From: Forficula auricularia | Lineage: Eukaryota; Arthropoda; Insecta; Dermaptera; Forficulidae | Assembly: GCA_024734495.1 (NCBI GenBank) | Contig: JALMQS010000225.1 | Coordinates: 1,263,864 to 1,327,863, forward strand | Length of the DNA: 64,000 bases | Reading direction: 5' to 3' | Shown: one piece after another, positions 52,471 to 62,700 of the stretch | Position numbering within the stretch: the first letter of the stretch is position 1 | Layout: the number at the start of each line of letters is the position of its first letter | Made by a program: the position numbers and the translations under genes | The notes under the pieces: generated by a model | Seen by the model: the letters and a program-made list of their open reading frames with translations, nothing else | Databases searched by the model: none | What the model was told of the DNA's origin: nothing

Positions 52471-53324
52471 ATACTACAATTTGTGACTTTAATTGAGACC
52501 ATGGGTTCCGTAGTCTTTACCTGAGGACCCTTTGAAGCCACGCTTGCCCCGAGAGCGATTGCAATACTTTGCCCATGCTTTGCATTGGATAAAGTAAAAA
52601 CGGATATTGTGGCCCCAAAAATCCATGCGAAGGTACGTACCGTACATATATGTATACTTTTACGTATTTATGTACTTTCTGTTTTTCGCAACCCTAAGTC
52701 TCAAAACTATAGGTTAGAAGGAGTTCAGCAAGCTTTTGGTTGAAATCGGAAAGTTGCTATTTACATGAAAGATTTTTGATTTTTTTAAATTTTCTCAAAA
52801 AGGCCTATAACGATTTTTTTTTAATCGTTCTACTTATCAAGTGTCATAAGTTGCTAGTGGTGTATAAATTTTAATATGATTGAAAAATAGGAAGAGAGAG
52901 TAAATAATAATAAATAAATAAATTAGGAGGGAATGCCACAAAAAAATATTTTAATCGTCCATATTTTGTATACGATAAGTCGCATAGCTTTGAAATTTGA
53001 AACTTAAGATATCTAGAGGCTAGAATAAGTACCTCATGATTTTTGGATAAAATCGAAGAGACGGTATTTTTCAATAATTGGTACTCTTATCAAATATTTA
53101 AGTTCTTCAACGAGTATAAATTCCGATTAAAATCAAGGGGGGGGGGGTAAATTAGTCTTGTTTAAATTAAAAAAAAATGGAGTATCAATAGGGACCTTGC
53201 GTCACGACTTTAGCGCCAACTGGAAACGAAAATGTAAGCTTTGGGGGATGATTTATTAAACGTCCAAGACAAAGAGACTCGCTCACGGCCCCCTAGGCTC
53301 CATGCACTCTTTTATCTATGATAT
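52471..53324. other. Mixed spacer
   Basis: A balanced patch (52495-52640) contains GAAGCCACGCTTGCCCCGAG. A+T-rich sequence follows, then a G run near 53138 and a patch GACTTTAGCGCCAACTGG at 53208. No gene identified. Confidence 0.35.
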
Positions 53325-53475
53325 GCACTATAAGCCTGCTAACCAAATGAACCAAGGTTCGAATCCGACTCGAGGCATCCGGCTAAAATCTGACCCCCGG
53401 GGTAGAGACAAATTTAAATAAAATTAATAGTATCGTAAATTGGCTTATGTCTAGTAAGGCTGAAGAGCAAAAAAA
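53325..53475 (+). mobile_element. tRNA-derived SINE, copy 2
   Basis: Same B box (GGTTCGAATCCGACTCGAGG), body (AAATCTGACCCCCGGGG) and 3-prime segment (AGTATCGTAAATTGGCTTAT) as 56440-56610, ending in an A tail. The 5-prime part with the A box is truncated. Confidence 0.85.
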
Positions 53476-53546
53476 AAATGGATTATAAGAAAATATTTGG
53501 CCGAGAGCCACTTTATTGCAGTAGTACTGCTTAACGCACGGTCCCA

Positions 53547-53744
53547 ATGAGGCATGAGGCCACTATCGGAGTTTTTTTATTGATTTCTAGTTTTGCTTAT
53601 TCCCAGACCTTATCCAACACCTACCGATACTCATATGTCACAGCAAATATTAATTCTCTAAGTATAACTTGTATTGCACATATAAGATTGGCGATAAAAT
53701 CTCGAACTGACTTAATCCATTTCAAAATTCCAATTCACTTTTAA
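53547..53744 (+). CDS. Hypothetical small ORF with signal-peptide-like start
   Basis: A 65-aa frame. Residues 7-20 (IGVFLLISSFAYSQ) look like a secretion signal core and cleavage region; the rest has no recognised motif or cysteine pattern. No promoter or homologue is visible, and a chance frame is likely. Confidence 0.12.
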   Translation: MRHEATIGVFLLISSFAYSQTLSNTYRYSYVTANINSLSITCIAHIRLAIKSRTDLIHFKIPIHF

Positions 53745-53758
53745 GTTAATCTAGAATA

Positions 53759-53920
53759 ATGGATTCGCTAAGTCTAAAGTGGATGGAATATTTTGCTGAG
53801 CAGATTGTGTGGCCCACACCTTCAAGCCCATTCCTCAATATCCAGGTGGCCATGAAAACGTCAACGGAATTGCTAAATGAGCGATTATCAAAGACTTGGA
53901 AGCTAATAAAAAAAACATAA
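53759..53920 (+). CDS. Hypothetical 53-aa ORF
   Basis: The frame starts ATGGATTCG and encodes MDSLSLKWMEYFAEQIVWPT, then PSSPFLNIQVAMKTSTELL and a basic end. Composition is protein-like (four W or Y, balanced charge) and the DNA is less A+T-rich than its flanks. A stop lies in frame upstream. It could be a remnant of an exon or a transposon protein. No family recognised. Confidence 0.2.
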   Translation: MDSLSLKWMEYFAEQIVWPTPSSPFLNIQVAMKTSTELLNERLSKTWKLIKKT

Positions 53921-54125
53921 AAGAAAATGTATCACTCACTATAAATTATGTATTTAATCTTAAGTAAGTTATTTCATCTTTATTGCTTATGTACATAGTT
54001 TGTGCGCTCAGAACATATTTTCCAACAAAAACAATTTATTTAAATACAATTCAATTCAATAAAAATAGTATCTACATTTGCTAAAATATATTAATATTAT
54101 CATTTCATAGAAAACAGTTTGATCA

Positions 54126-54204
54126 ATGTAGTGGCATATCCAGGAATTTTATTTTTACTGGGCTGGCGTTTTTTTGACTGAACCACTAGACACATTTCAT
54201 AATG
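54126..54204. mobile_element. Possible hAT-like end
   Basis: GTAGTGGCATATCCAGGAAT resembles the CAGTGGCACAACCAGGATTT end at 59235. Partner end not found. Confidence 0.35.
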
Positions 54205-55390
54205 TATATAGGTACCGGGTGAGTTTTTTATCTTGAGACAGTCTTATTACTCAAAAACAGTGCATTATATGAAAAAAAGTTTATTTATATCAAGGGAGAA
54301 AAAAAACTGCGCTTTTGTTTCTTGACGTAGAACAAGCTTTTAAGGTCAAGTTCTGTTTTTTAAATAGAACTCTATATTTTTCTTTTATTCTACTTATTCT
54401 ACTTAAAAAACTTAACAACTTTTATTAGAACTATTTTTTTATCCGATATCAATTAAACAAAATATTAAATCAATTAGATCTCCAAAAAAATCCTAATAAT
54501 GATTTTTAACAATTATTCAACTTAATTATCAAATAATAATGATCAAATATTTAATTTTTAAATAAATAATTTAATAATAATAAATAATTTGAATCATTTT
54601 GGGCCACTGTTCTATGACATTCCAGAGTGTATTGCAAGTCATCTGGATGAATTCCAGTTCCAATTTCGTTATTTCGGCCTGTTTCAATTTCTTGGAACCT
54701 TTAAAATGAAGCTTGCGAGGGTGTATTCTATAAGGAAAACGCTCGGCATCCATTTCAATAGTAGCCCCCCATAACAATTCTTCCACATTCACATTAAATT
54801 AAGACCATTTCAATTCTGCCTTCAACAAAAAATGCTCCATGGTAATACAATATTTAACTATCTACTGGATTGACACGAGAAAAAACCTTTTTTAACTCAA
54901 GAATTTTAAATAATTCTATTAAGTAGAAAATCTCTTAAATCTGTGTATAATGAAGTTTTAAGATCATAAACATTTATTTTCATTGTTGTGACTTTTTGAT
55001 TTAATAATTATTTATTTAATAATTAATTATATAATCATTATGATTTGATAATTAATTTAAATAATTGTTAAAAATAATTATTAAGATTTTTTTTAGAGAT
55101 CTAATTGATTTAATATTTTATTTAATTGATGTCGTATAAAAAATAGTTCTAATAAAAGTTGTTCAGTTTTTTAAGTAGAATAAGTAGACGTAAAGAAAAA
55201 TATAGGGTTTTATTTAAAAAACTGAACTTGACCTTAAAATACCCTTGAAAGCTTGTTCTAGGTCGACAAACAATAGTGTAGTTTAGTTTCCCCTTCGATA
55301 TAAATAAACTTTTATTTGAAATTTTTTATCATATAATGCACTGTTTTTGAGTCTAAAGATACAAAACTCACCCGGTATATATATTATATT
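54205..55390. mobile_element. ACCGGGTGAG foldback with a captured spacer
   Basis: ACCGGGTGAGTTTTTTATC, AACAGTGCATTATATGA and AACAAGCTTTTAAGG are mirrored at the right (TTGAGTCTAAAGATACAAAA, CTCACCCGGTATATA). Arms are about 380-500 bases. Half-copies are at 59328-59865 and 63778-64000. The middle (54590-54840) is not part of the arms and has a different composition. Confidence 0.9.
54571..54792 (-). pseudogene. Open frame in the captured spacer of the foldback
   Basis: A 73-aa minus frame contains GATIEMDAERFPYRIHPRKL then HFKGSKKLKQAEITKLELEF and IQMTCNTLWNVIEQWPKMIQ. This looks like real protein sequence and lies in the unique loop between the arms. No family recognised. The overlapping 61-aa plus frame is treated as a shadow. 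It may be a host exon fragment picked up by the element. Confidence 0.3.
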
Positions 55391-55439
55391 TTAACTTTCG
55401 CATTCATCTAAAGTTAACATATATATATATATATATAAA

Positions 55440-55690
55440 ATCAACCAGGGGATGCTGTCCAAAAGGTACCATTCATTTTTTTAAATATTATTTTATTCTT
55501 CGCTTTTTTGTAAATTTCATGGAATATGGGGGCTTCATAGAATTTTTCCTAGTTTTTCAAATCATTAGTTTTTTTATGACACTTCATGAAAATACTCTAT
55601 TTTTTTGGATTTTTAGAGATACGCTGCATCCACTGCATCCATGGACCGGTCCTCTTGTTAGCCAGTAGGTAGCTACGCCCCATGGACTTC
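55440..55690 (+). mobile_element. Internally deleted copy of the 57.1-kb element
   Basis: AGGGGATGCTGTCCAAAAG at the start, then ATGAAAATACTCTATTTT and CATCCATGGACCGG at the end match the two extremities of 57120-57928; about 550 internal bases are absent. Confidence 0.75.
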
Positions 55691-55729
55691 CACCCTCACA
55701 CCCCATGAATAAAAAATATGGTTTAAATT

Positions 55730-55810
55730 ATCCCTCTTTTTTGAATTTTGGGCTGTCTCATCAAAATCAACTCAATTCACTTATCAGGCCGTCTCCAAAA
55801 ATTACTTCAA
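55730..55810 (+). repeat. Fragment of the 24-kb foldback arm
   Basis: GGGCTGTCTCATCAAAATC, AACTCAATTCACTTATCAG and CTTCAATACTTAT match the complement of 23898-23975. Confidence 0.65.
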
Positions 55811-55987
55811 TACTTATCTTTGGGCTAACTAAATAAAACACACACATACAAAAATACATTTTTTAAATCATTAATCATAAAAAGAAAGTTTCTTTTTGCC
55901 GAGAGTAGCAGAATTTATATAAATTAAAGGAGACAATAAAAGAGTGTGTCTTCTGCTGGAAAAATATTTTTTTATTTATTTATTAAG

Positions 55988-56022
55988 AGTCTATAGTTTC
56001 GAGAACTTTGCCCTCCCATCAG
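55988..56022 (-). ncRNA. Hammerhead-like motif, left arm
   Basis: Minus strand: CTGATGG, GAGGGCAAAGTTCTC as a partly decayed stem II, GAAACTATAGAC. The last core A of CTGATGA and the GTC cleavage triplet are altered; inactivity is likely. Confidence 0.5.
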
Positions 56023-56069
56023 TGTATAACAATTGATTAGCAGGAATTTCCTCTTAATCAATTGTAATA

Positions 56070-56112
56070 GACTGATGAAGAGGGCAAAGCCCTCTAAAAT
56101 ATAGTCTCTTTG
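56070..56112 (+). ncRNA. Hammerhead-like motif, right arm
   Basis: Plus strand: CTGATGA, extra A, a perfect six-pair stem II GAGGGC/GCCCTC with an AAA loop, then TAAAATATAGTC where GAAACTATAGTC is expected. The G-to-T change removes an invariant base, so this copy should be inactive. Confidence 0.55.
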
Positions 56113-56180
56113 TAAATAAATACAAAATTATTTTTCCACCAGAAGACACACCCTTTTATTGTATTCTTTAAACATAAAAA

Positions 56181-56439
56181 GCTTTTGTAAACCATACATC
56201 TAGTCCCGAAATTATTTTATCAAAATCTATAGACCCATTTTTTAGAAAAAAAATAACAAAGTAGGTAGGTACTTTTAAAAATTTAAAAATCTGTATTAAA
56301 ACACTTCAAGTAAAAATTGCAAATTCCAAAATTTCACTATTATCAAATATATCTATTCCTATTTTAAAATTTATTTACCAAGGTAAAAAATTTTCCCACA
56401 AAAAAATATAAAAGATTAAACTAATAAAAGTCGGGGGGG
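56181..56439. other. A+T-rich spacer
   Basis: Nothing recognised except a G run near 56432. Confidence 0.35.
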
Positions 56440-56615
56440 GGGAGGTCAGATAGGCTGGTCGGTAGCGTATCATCCTGCTAACCAAGTGTTCGGGTTCGAA
56501 TCCGACTCGAGGCATTCGGCTAAAATCTGACCCCTGGGGTGGAGACAAAATTTAAAAAATATATAGTATCGTAAATTGGCTTATGGTTAGAAAGACCGAA
56601 AAGCCAAAAAAAAAA
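56440..56615 (+). mobile_element. tRNA-derived SINE, copy 3 (most complete)
   Basis: The head GATAGGCTGGTCGGTAGCG matches a tRNA D-arm/A box. GGGTTCGAATCCGACTCG is the T-arm/B box. The body is GGCATTCGGCTAAAATCTGA with CCCCTGGGGTGGAGAC, the 3-prime segment is AGTATCGTAAATTGGCTTAT, and a run of about 15 A follows. Confidence 0.9.
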
Positions 56616-56831
56616 AAAAAGTCGTTATTGTAAATATGGACATGGGAAGGGACAGTGTGGCTCGATGCCTAAATTATGTAAATAATAAATATGTAAATTT
56701 TAATTTGAAAATAAAAACATTTTAATAATAATAAGTAGACCGAAGATTTGAAAATCTTTTTTTGAAAAATAGATGGATTGTTTTCAAAAATACAACTTAC
56801 GGTATAACCAAAAATATCAAGAAAGAATTTA

Positions 56832-57062
56832 AATTTTAAGGTCAAAATCCAGTTTTAAGTAGAAAACATTTTTTACATTGCATATCAGAGGGCAGAAATA
56901 TATTGCATGTTAGGGTGTTATATCTCGAGGGTCAAACTAACAAGCCCGGTAGTGCCACTACTTGGGCTCAACACCTGAGGAGATGGAGCCCTATGATATG
57001 CAATGTAAAAATATTTTCTACTTAAAACTGGATTTTGACCTTAAAATTTAAAACATTTTGTT
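56832..57062. mobile_element. Foldback element with tRNA-like core
   Basis: Arms AAATTTTAAGGTCAAAATCC and AGTTTTAAGTAGAAAA with their complements surround TGCATATC...GATATGCA. The centre has ATATCTCGAGGG (A-box-like) and GGGCTCAACACCTG (degenerate B box), in the same arrangement as 3441-3846. Confidence 0.75.
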
Positions 57063-57119
57063 CAAATAAAAAAAATTACTAAGGTCATTATTATTTAAAA
57101 TTTAGAAATAAATATACTT

Positions 57120-57928
57120 CAGTGGCGTTGGTGACTTTTTAAACAGGGGATGCTGTCCAAAAAAGTATCTTTCATTTTTGAAATTTTATTTTAATCTTCT
57201 CTTTTTTTATAAATTTCATTCAATACCGCATCATTTTCGTTATTTTTTAAATTTAACATTAGATTTTTAAAAAATATATTTTGGGACCTTCGGCCCAACG
57301 GATACTGCTTTGTATGAGTGAGGGTAGAAGTCAGAAATTAAATCTTTTGACTTAAACTCCACAGACCTTGAGATGGAATTCGACCACTTTCAACAATGAA
57401 TCAGCATATCCTATAAGAAAATATTACATTTCTCCTAATTCTATTGCTATATGCAAGCTATGAATTGTCTATAGCGCTCTTAATTAAATCCGATCTTATA
57501 TATTAAGAGTTGTTAGAAATAGATTATTCCAAAGATTCCCGAATCATCTTTATTTATTCCTTTTTTGTATTATTTCTATTTTAACATAACAATTTTTATT
57601 CGAATAAAACTCGTCTAGACTTGTCTTCGACATGCTTGAACTGGAAGATATACCAGACTTCAAACCTTCGATTCGCACCCTTTTCGGAAAAAATCATTGA
57701 TTTTAGTTGCCCCTCGAAACTATCCAACAATTTTATTTCATTTCGAGAACCAATTTACTTTTCAAAACAAAACATGTTTTTTATAGAAATATTTGAATTA
57801 ACGGATAATAATTTGAAAATTTAAATATCCTCCTGAAATTTTGAAGTCGATATTTATGAAAATACTCTAAGTGTTTGAAGTTTTAGGGATGCGCCGCATC
57901 CACAACATGCATGGACCGCACACCACTG
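57120..57928 (+). mobile_element. hAT-type element with 8-bp duplication
   Basis: The left end is CAGTGGCGTTGGTGAC; the complement of the right end is CAGTGGTGTGCGGTCC. Flanks ATATACTT (57112-57119) and ATATACAT (57929-57936) are a duplication with one mismatch. Relatives are at 10033-10606 and 55440-55690. It encloses the frame remnant at 57507-57700. Confidence 0.85.
57507..57700 (+). pseudogene. Remnant ORF of the hAT-type element
   Basis: In one frame: VVRNRLFQRFPNHLYLF, a stop, QFLFE, a stop, NSSRLVFDMLELEDIP, PSIRTLFGKNH, stop. It aligns without frameshift to the minus-strand frame at 10251-10036. The 67-aa plus frame 57621-57824 is a different frame and is rejected. Confidence 0.45.
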
Positions 57929-57936
57929 ATATACAT

Positions 57937-58099
57937 AGTAATAATAATGTCAGTAAACAAATTTAATAACACATGGTGAGAATGTGTGTCAACTACATGC
58001 TATTATTGATTGTACCTTCTTTAAAATGTGAGTTTCTTTATTAGAAATCTCCCCTATTAATTAAAATATATTAAGTGTTATAATAATAGGGGTTCATTT
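57937..58099. other. Spacer
   Basis: Nothing recognised. Confidence 0.3.
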
Positions 58100-59230
58100 T
58101 TAACGAATGTTGGTTGAGAGGGCCTTTTGAACCATTGGGTGTTTATTGTTTTGATTTTTGCCATTTATCTTGAACAATCGAATTGGCTGGTCCTGGATGC
58201 TTTCGTCGATGGAATGCTAGTTAAAGATGAATTCAAAGCGAACTGAGATAATTCCCGAGTTCAAATTTAATTCGAGGCCTCCTCCGTATGCGAGGGCGCG
58301 AGCGAGTCAAGATTTATAACGTCATTTCCTGACTCCTTGGATTCTTCGAGGTTGCTATAGCAACTAAAAAACCGACCAATGGCGGAGCTTCTTGACTCGA
58401 AGGGCGGAACTGTCAGACAATAGTTTAAAAGCTTCTCAATCCCATTTTTCTTTTCTTTTAGAATTCTACTCCATTCCTGCTGAGAAGCTTAAAAACAGGT
58501 CCACGCTTTCCCATCTCGCTCTCTTTCTTATTCTTGTTTGTAGATAACTAGTTCTAACAGCGAGCCATTCATTATGTTTCTTAATTCATTATTATATTTA
58601 TGTTATTTCGTTGCTTTAGTTTCAAAGAACAACCAGCCGATTCCTATCCAAAGATAAAAACGACTTTTAATGAGCCCTGGAACGGCCTTTGAGAATGGCC
58701 TTTCTACTAATTATGGACCATCTCAAACGCCATTCTTTCTGTCAAAAAACATCTTTCCCAGGCCGAAATATTTGATTTATCATATTTCAAAATCTTATTA
58801 TTGTGTTATTTTTATTGTTATATCGTTACGACCTCACACAGTGTTTGCTCATAAGGGTGCATCATAAAAAAGGAAGTGGCGTTTGAGATTTCCCCCAGGT
58901 TCTTTTTCACTGATACTTGACATTTTAAATTAAAATTATAATTTTTGTATCTTTATAATGCCACTCCTCAGGGGTCTTGGAACCAGGGCGATTTAATAAG
59001 GCCAAGGGATGAATGAAAAAAACACCCCCCGAAAGGGAGAACGAAAGGTCTCCATTTGGTTCGCTATTGGCTGTCAAACGTGTGCCCTGAAGTGAGCTCT
59101 GAATCGCTTTGTTCCATTTTTATCGCTTTGGAATCGACCTCAAATCGTGCCGTTAGAATTAGGTCGTAGTTCGATCTTTTATGCGACTACAGTGTTTTTT
59201 TCTTTTTATACTTCTTGGCCTTTTTGCCCC
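58100..59230. promoter_or_regulatory. Balanced-composition island; candidate promoter or conserved element
   Basis: About 1.1 kb with higher G+C and no repeat partner. It holds an X-box at 58351-58364, a nearby CCAAT with CCAATGGCGGAG (58376), CGAGGGCGCGAGCGAG and AACGTCATTTCC. A 65-aa frame (58670-58867) has no recognised domain. This is the strongest candidate regulatory block in the window, but direct evidence is lacking. Confidence 0.35.
58351..58364. promoter_or_regulatory. RFX-type X-box
   Basis: GTTGCTATAGCAAC is a perfect 14-base palindrome. It matches the RFX binding pattern of two half sites GTTGCY and RGCAAC spaced by two bases. RFX sites are typical of promoters of ciliary genes. 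The motif alone does not prove binding. Confidence 0.5.
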
Positions 59231-59234
59231 CACA

Positions 59235-59270
59235 TCAGTGGCACAACCAGGATTTTGTCTAGGGGAGGGG
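59235..59270 (+). mobile_element. hAT-like terminal fragment
   Basis: CAGTGGCACAACCAGGATTT then GTCTAGGGGAGGGGC looks like the end of the family seen at 10891-11137. Partner not found. Confidence 0.4.
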
Positions 59271-59284
59271 CTAATTCAGACACA

Positions 59285-59287
59285 TAT

Positions 59288-59320
<33 letters not shown>

Positions 59321-59322
59321 AA
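59285..59322. repeat. TA/TG microsatellite
   Basis: (AT)n followed by (GT)n, about 38 bases. Confidence 0.9.
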
Positions 59323-59327
59323 ATGAT

Positions 59328-59865
59328 ATATACTGGGTGAGTTTTTTATCTTGAGACAGTCTTATAACTCAAAATCAGTGCATTATATGTAAAAAAGTTT
59401 CAAATAAAAGTTTATTTATATCAGGGGGAAATTATTGTTTGTCGACCTAGAACAAGCTTTCAAGGATATTTCAAGATTAAGTTCTGTTTTTTAAATAGAA
59501 ACCTAAATATTTCTGTAGATATTATGAATCTACAAAAAAAAAAACTGAACAACTTTTATTAGAAAATTTTTTTATACGACATCAAATAAAAAAAAATATT
59601 AAATCATTTAGATCTCAAAAAAATCATAATAATTATTTTTAACAATTATTCAACTTATTTATCAAATAATAATGATTAAATAATTAATTATTAAAGAAAT
59701 ATTTATTAAATCGAAAAGTCACAACAATGAAAATAATGATGAATGATGTTTATAATGATCTTAAAACTTCATTATACGTAGGTACACAGATTTAAGAGAT
59801 TATTTAATAGAACTATTTAAAATTCTTGAGTTTAAAAAAAATTATTTCTCGTGTCAATCCATTAG
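59328..59865 (+). mobile_element. Half copy (one arm) of the ACCGGGTGAG foldback
   Basis: ACTGGGTGAGTTTTTTATC, CAGTGCATTATATG and GACCTAGAACAAGCTTTCAA correspond to one arm of 54205-55390. It ends near TCTCGTGTCAATCC; the mirrored arm is absent. Confidence 0.85.
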
Positions 59866-59869
59866 ATAG

Positions 59870-60060
59870 CTATAGTGTATTACCATAATGAGAAAAGTAT
59901 TTTTTTTTCGTTTTATCGAATTATTTCAAAAACAGCTGAAACTATTTTGATTAAAAAAAAATTGAGCGAAACCATGTCGTTACGCCGTTTACAAAAAAAA
60001 TCATTGAAAAAATTATATTTATCGAGATATTTATTAGTTTTTAAAAAAATGTTAAAAAGC
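59870..60060 (+). repeat. Dispersed repeat A, fragment
   Basis: GAGCGAAACCATGTCGTTAC and TTTCAAAAACAGCTGAAACT identify it. The 62-aa frame here is repeat-derived. Confidence 0.8.
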
Positions 60061-61250
60061 TAGAAAATCGTAACAAATGACTGTCTGATGCCGGGTGACT
60101 CTTGATAAAATAGACCAAAATAATTATAAATGAGAAAGAAATCTTCTTATGTTATCTGAAGATTCACACTATGTCTCTTATATAAGAAAATAGCATTTTT
60201 ATTAAGAATTTTTTCTTAAAAGTAATTGTAAGAATAGATTCAATTTCTTCTCCCCGGGAGCGAATCAACTAGAAATGGCCAACAGTTTTATTTTTTTTCT
60301 AATTAGATATTTATCAAATCTATTTAAATTTCATATCTCTGTGTTATTTTCATTTATTTTGTATGTCATATAATTATTATCAGGAAATTTGCATTTTAAA
60401 GGGTGGTTTATTTGAAGTCCAACTTGAAAAAACGCTACAACTCCGTTGAAAATTTTATAAAAAATATGAAATTAATAGATTTAATAAAACAATTAATTAT
60501 GAATCATTTAATACCATTTTGAACGAAATCGATTACGTACTTTTTGATAAAATTGTGAAAAATCATCTGAGCAGTCAAAAAACAATGATTTTTGAAAGCA
60601 CGAGATGCATTTGAAAAATGCTAAAAGTCATATGAAACGGAACATTGACTTGTGACATGGAGGTGAATTTTAAAATGTTTCTAAAAAGGCCTTTCATAGA
60701 TGGTTTTCGGAGTTTTTGACGATTTTCTCAAAAAGTTACCAATCTATTTTGTTCAAAATGGTTTTGAATGATTCATAATTAATTGTTTTATAATATCTAT
60801 TAATTTCATATTTTTAAAAAAAATTTCAACGGAGTTATTAGCGTTTTTTTAAATTGGGCTTCAAATAAACTACCCTTTAAATTGTAAATTTCCTAATAAT
60901 AATTATTTTATATAAAAATAAATGAAAATAACCCAGAGATATGACATTCCAATAAATTTGAATAAATATCTAATGAGAAACAAATAAAACTGTTGGCAAT
61001 TTCTAGTTGATTCGCTTTCGGAGAGAAGAAATTGAATCTTTTCATACAATTTCTTTTAAACTACAAAATTCTTAATGAAAGTGCTATTTTCTTATATAAT
61101 AGACATACTTTGAACCTTCAGATAGACGAAATCGATAAAATGAGATCGGTTTCTGTTCTTTTTTATAATTAATTTGGTCTGTCATATCCAGAGGATGTCT
61201 CACCATCAGACACCTTATTTGTCTTTGATTCAAGTCCATTCACTCTTCAA
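60060..61250. mobile_element. Large foldback element III
   Basis: Arms meet near 60575. TAGACCAAAATAATTATAA, AATCAACTAGAAATGGCCAA and TTTCATATCTCTGTGTTATT on the left have their complements on the right. Same family as 13330-14990 and the inner part of 20855-23390. Confidence 0.85.
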
Positions 61251-61734
61251 TATTAGAATATTTTTTAACGCACAAACTATTGAATTTAGACATTTTACTT
61301 ATAGAACTTTTCTGTTGGAAATTAAATCTTGTATAATAAAGATCATTATATAAATTTGTGTGACTCAAAGGGTTAGGCAGTGATGGTGATATTTATGTGG
61401 AAAGTTAGATAAATCCTGCTCTAGAACCCTAGATATTCTAGATATTCAAAAACTCTAATGAAGAAACATTTTGATATTTTAATTTACTAATTAAGTTCAT
61501 TATTTATAATTCGCTCCGATGACTATTTAAATATATAGAGAAGGTTCTTCTTCTTCTTCAAGTGCCATATTCGATTCCGAGACTCGACGATTACTGTGGA
61601 GAGTATCCTCTCCATTGAAATTTTCCAGGTGAAATTTTTCACAGGGGTTGTTTCCCATTGATATTGACAGTGACCAAAGGAAAGGGGGAGGGGTGCGGAT
61701 TAAAAATATTTTGAACCAAAAATCGACGAAAGCT
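61251..61734. other. Spacer
   Basis: The first 130 bases resemble the outer arm of foldback II (GATCATTATATAAATTTGTG, AAAGGGTTAGGCAGTG). The rest has no recognised feature. Confidence 0.4.
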
Positions 61735-62700
61735 GATATTTCTAATAAAATAGTCCTATAATTAAAAGGAGATATTATTAATTGATAATAGATCCAAAAT
61801 TAAGAGGGTGGAAATATCATGAATCATTATGAGATAAGGCGATGCTCCGTTTATCAAAAAACTATAAAATAATCAAAATAAATATTTATAAGAAATTATT
61901 TTTCCCTAAAATTTTTTGATAAATATTAGAAAAACAGTCCATGTCTGATCTTTTGTTAGTGAATTTTTGTTATTTAAAATTTCGATTTTTTTTTTTTTTC
62001 AATTGTTTTTACTTTACCATACAGGGTCTGATCAAGTATTATAATAGTGCATGAGAAAAGTGTTTTTTGCTTCGTTTTTTCGAATTATCTCAAAAACGGC
62101 TCAAACTATTTTGATTGAAAAAAATTGAGCGAAACCATGTCGTTACGCAGTCTACAAAAAATCCTCGAAAAAAAAATATTTTCGAGAAATTAACTGTTTT
62201 GTCAAAATGTCTGTTAGTACGTTAGTCCGTGCGTGAGATACCAAACTGTTGTGGACGCTCTAACTCAAAAACTAGTGTGAATATCAAAACGAAATTTCAC
62301 ATGTAGTTTTGGTGAATTGAGATTAAGAATTAATTAGATTTTGGTTGAAATCGGACCCAAAATTAAGGAGGGGTTTAAAATTAAATCTATAAGATTTTCA
62401 AACTAAAAACAAAAACAAAAAAAGGAAATATACTATAAAATGATCTTTATATTTTTGGGAACAAAATTAGGGAGGGGAGGTGTCAAAAAATAAAATCTAG
62501 GTCCTTCAACCAAACCGAACCAAATATTGAATAGTTTTGGTTAGTTTTTGCAAATTTAGTCTTCTGTGGGCTCACTGATTATGTATACAAAATTTGGTTG
62601 AGTTTGGTACAAGAATTGTATTTTTTGACCCTCCCCCACCCTCTAAATGATTTATTAAATATTAAATATAAGAGAGGGGCCAAGCATATGGTAACTTTAG
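61735..62700 (+). repeat. Dispersed repeat A, longest copy
   Basis: Runs from CTAATAAAATAGTCCTATAA through CATACAGGGTCTGATCAAG and CAAAATGTCTGTTAGTACG to GAGAGGGGCCAAG. Near 62580-62610 it contains an inverted TTTTGTATACAT unit (ATGTATACAAAATTTGGTTG). No intact frame. Confidence 0.85.

Larger units (their letters stand above)
55893..56180. mobile_element. CTCGGC foldback with two inverted hammerhead motifs
   Basis: GCCGAGAGTAGCAGAATTT, AAAGGAGACAATAAAAGAG and GTGTCTTCTGCTGGA start the element and the complement CCAGAAGACACACCC-TTTTATTG closes it. The arms meet at the CAATTGATTA palindrome near 56040. It ties the CTCGGC repeat family directly to the ribozyme motif. Confidence 0.9.
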
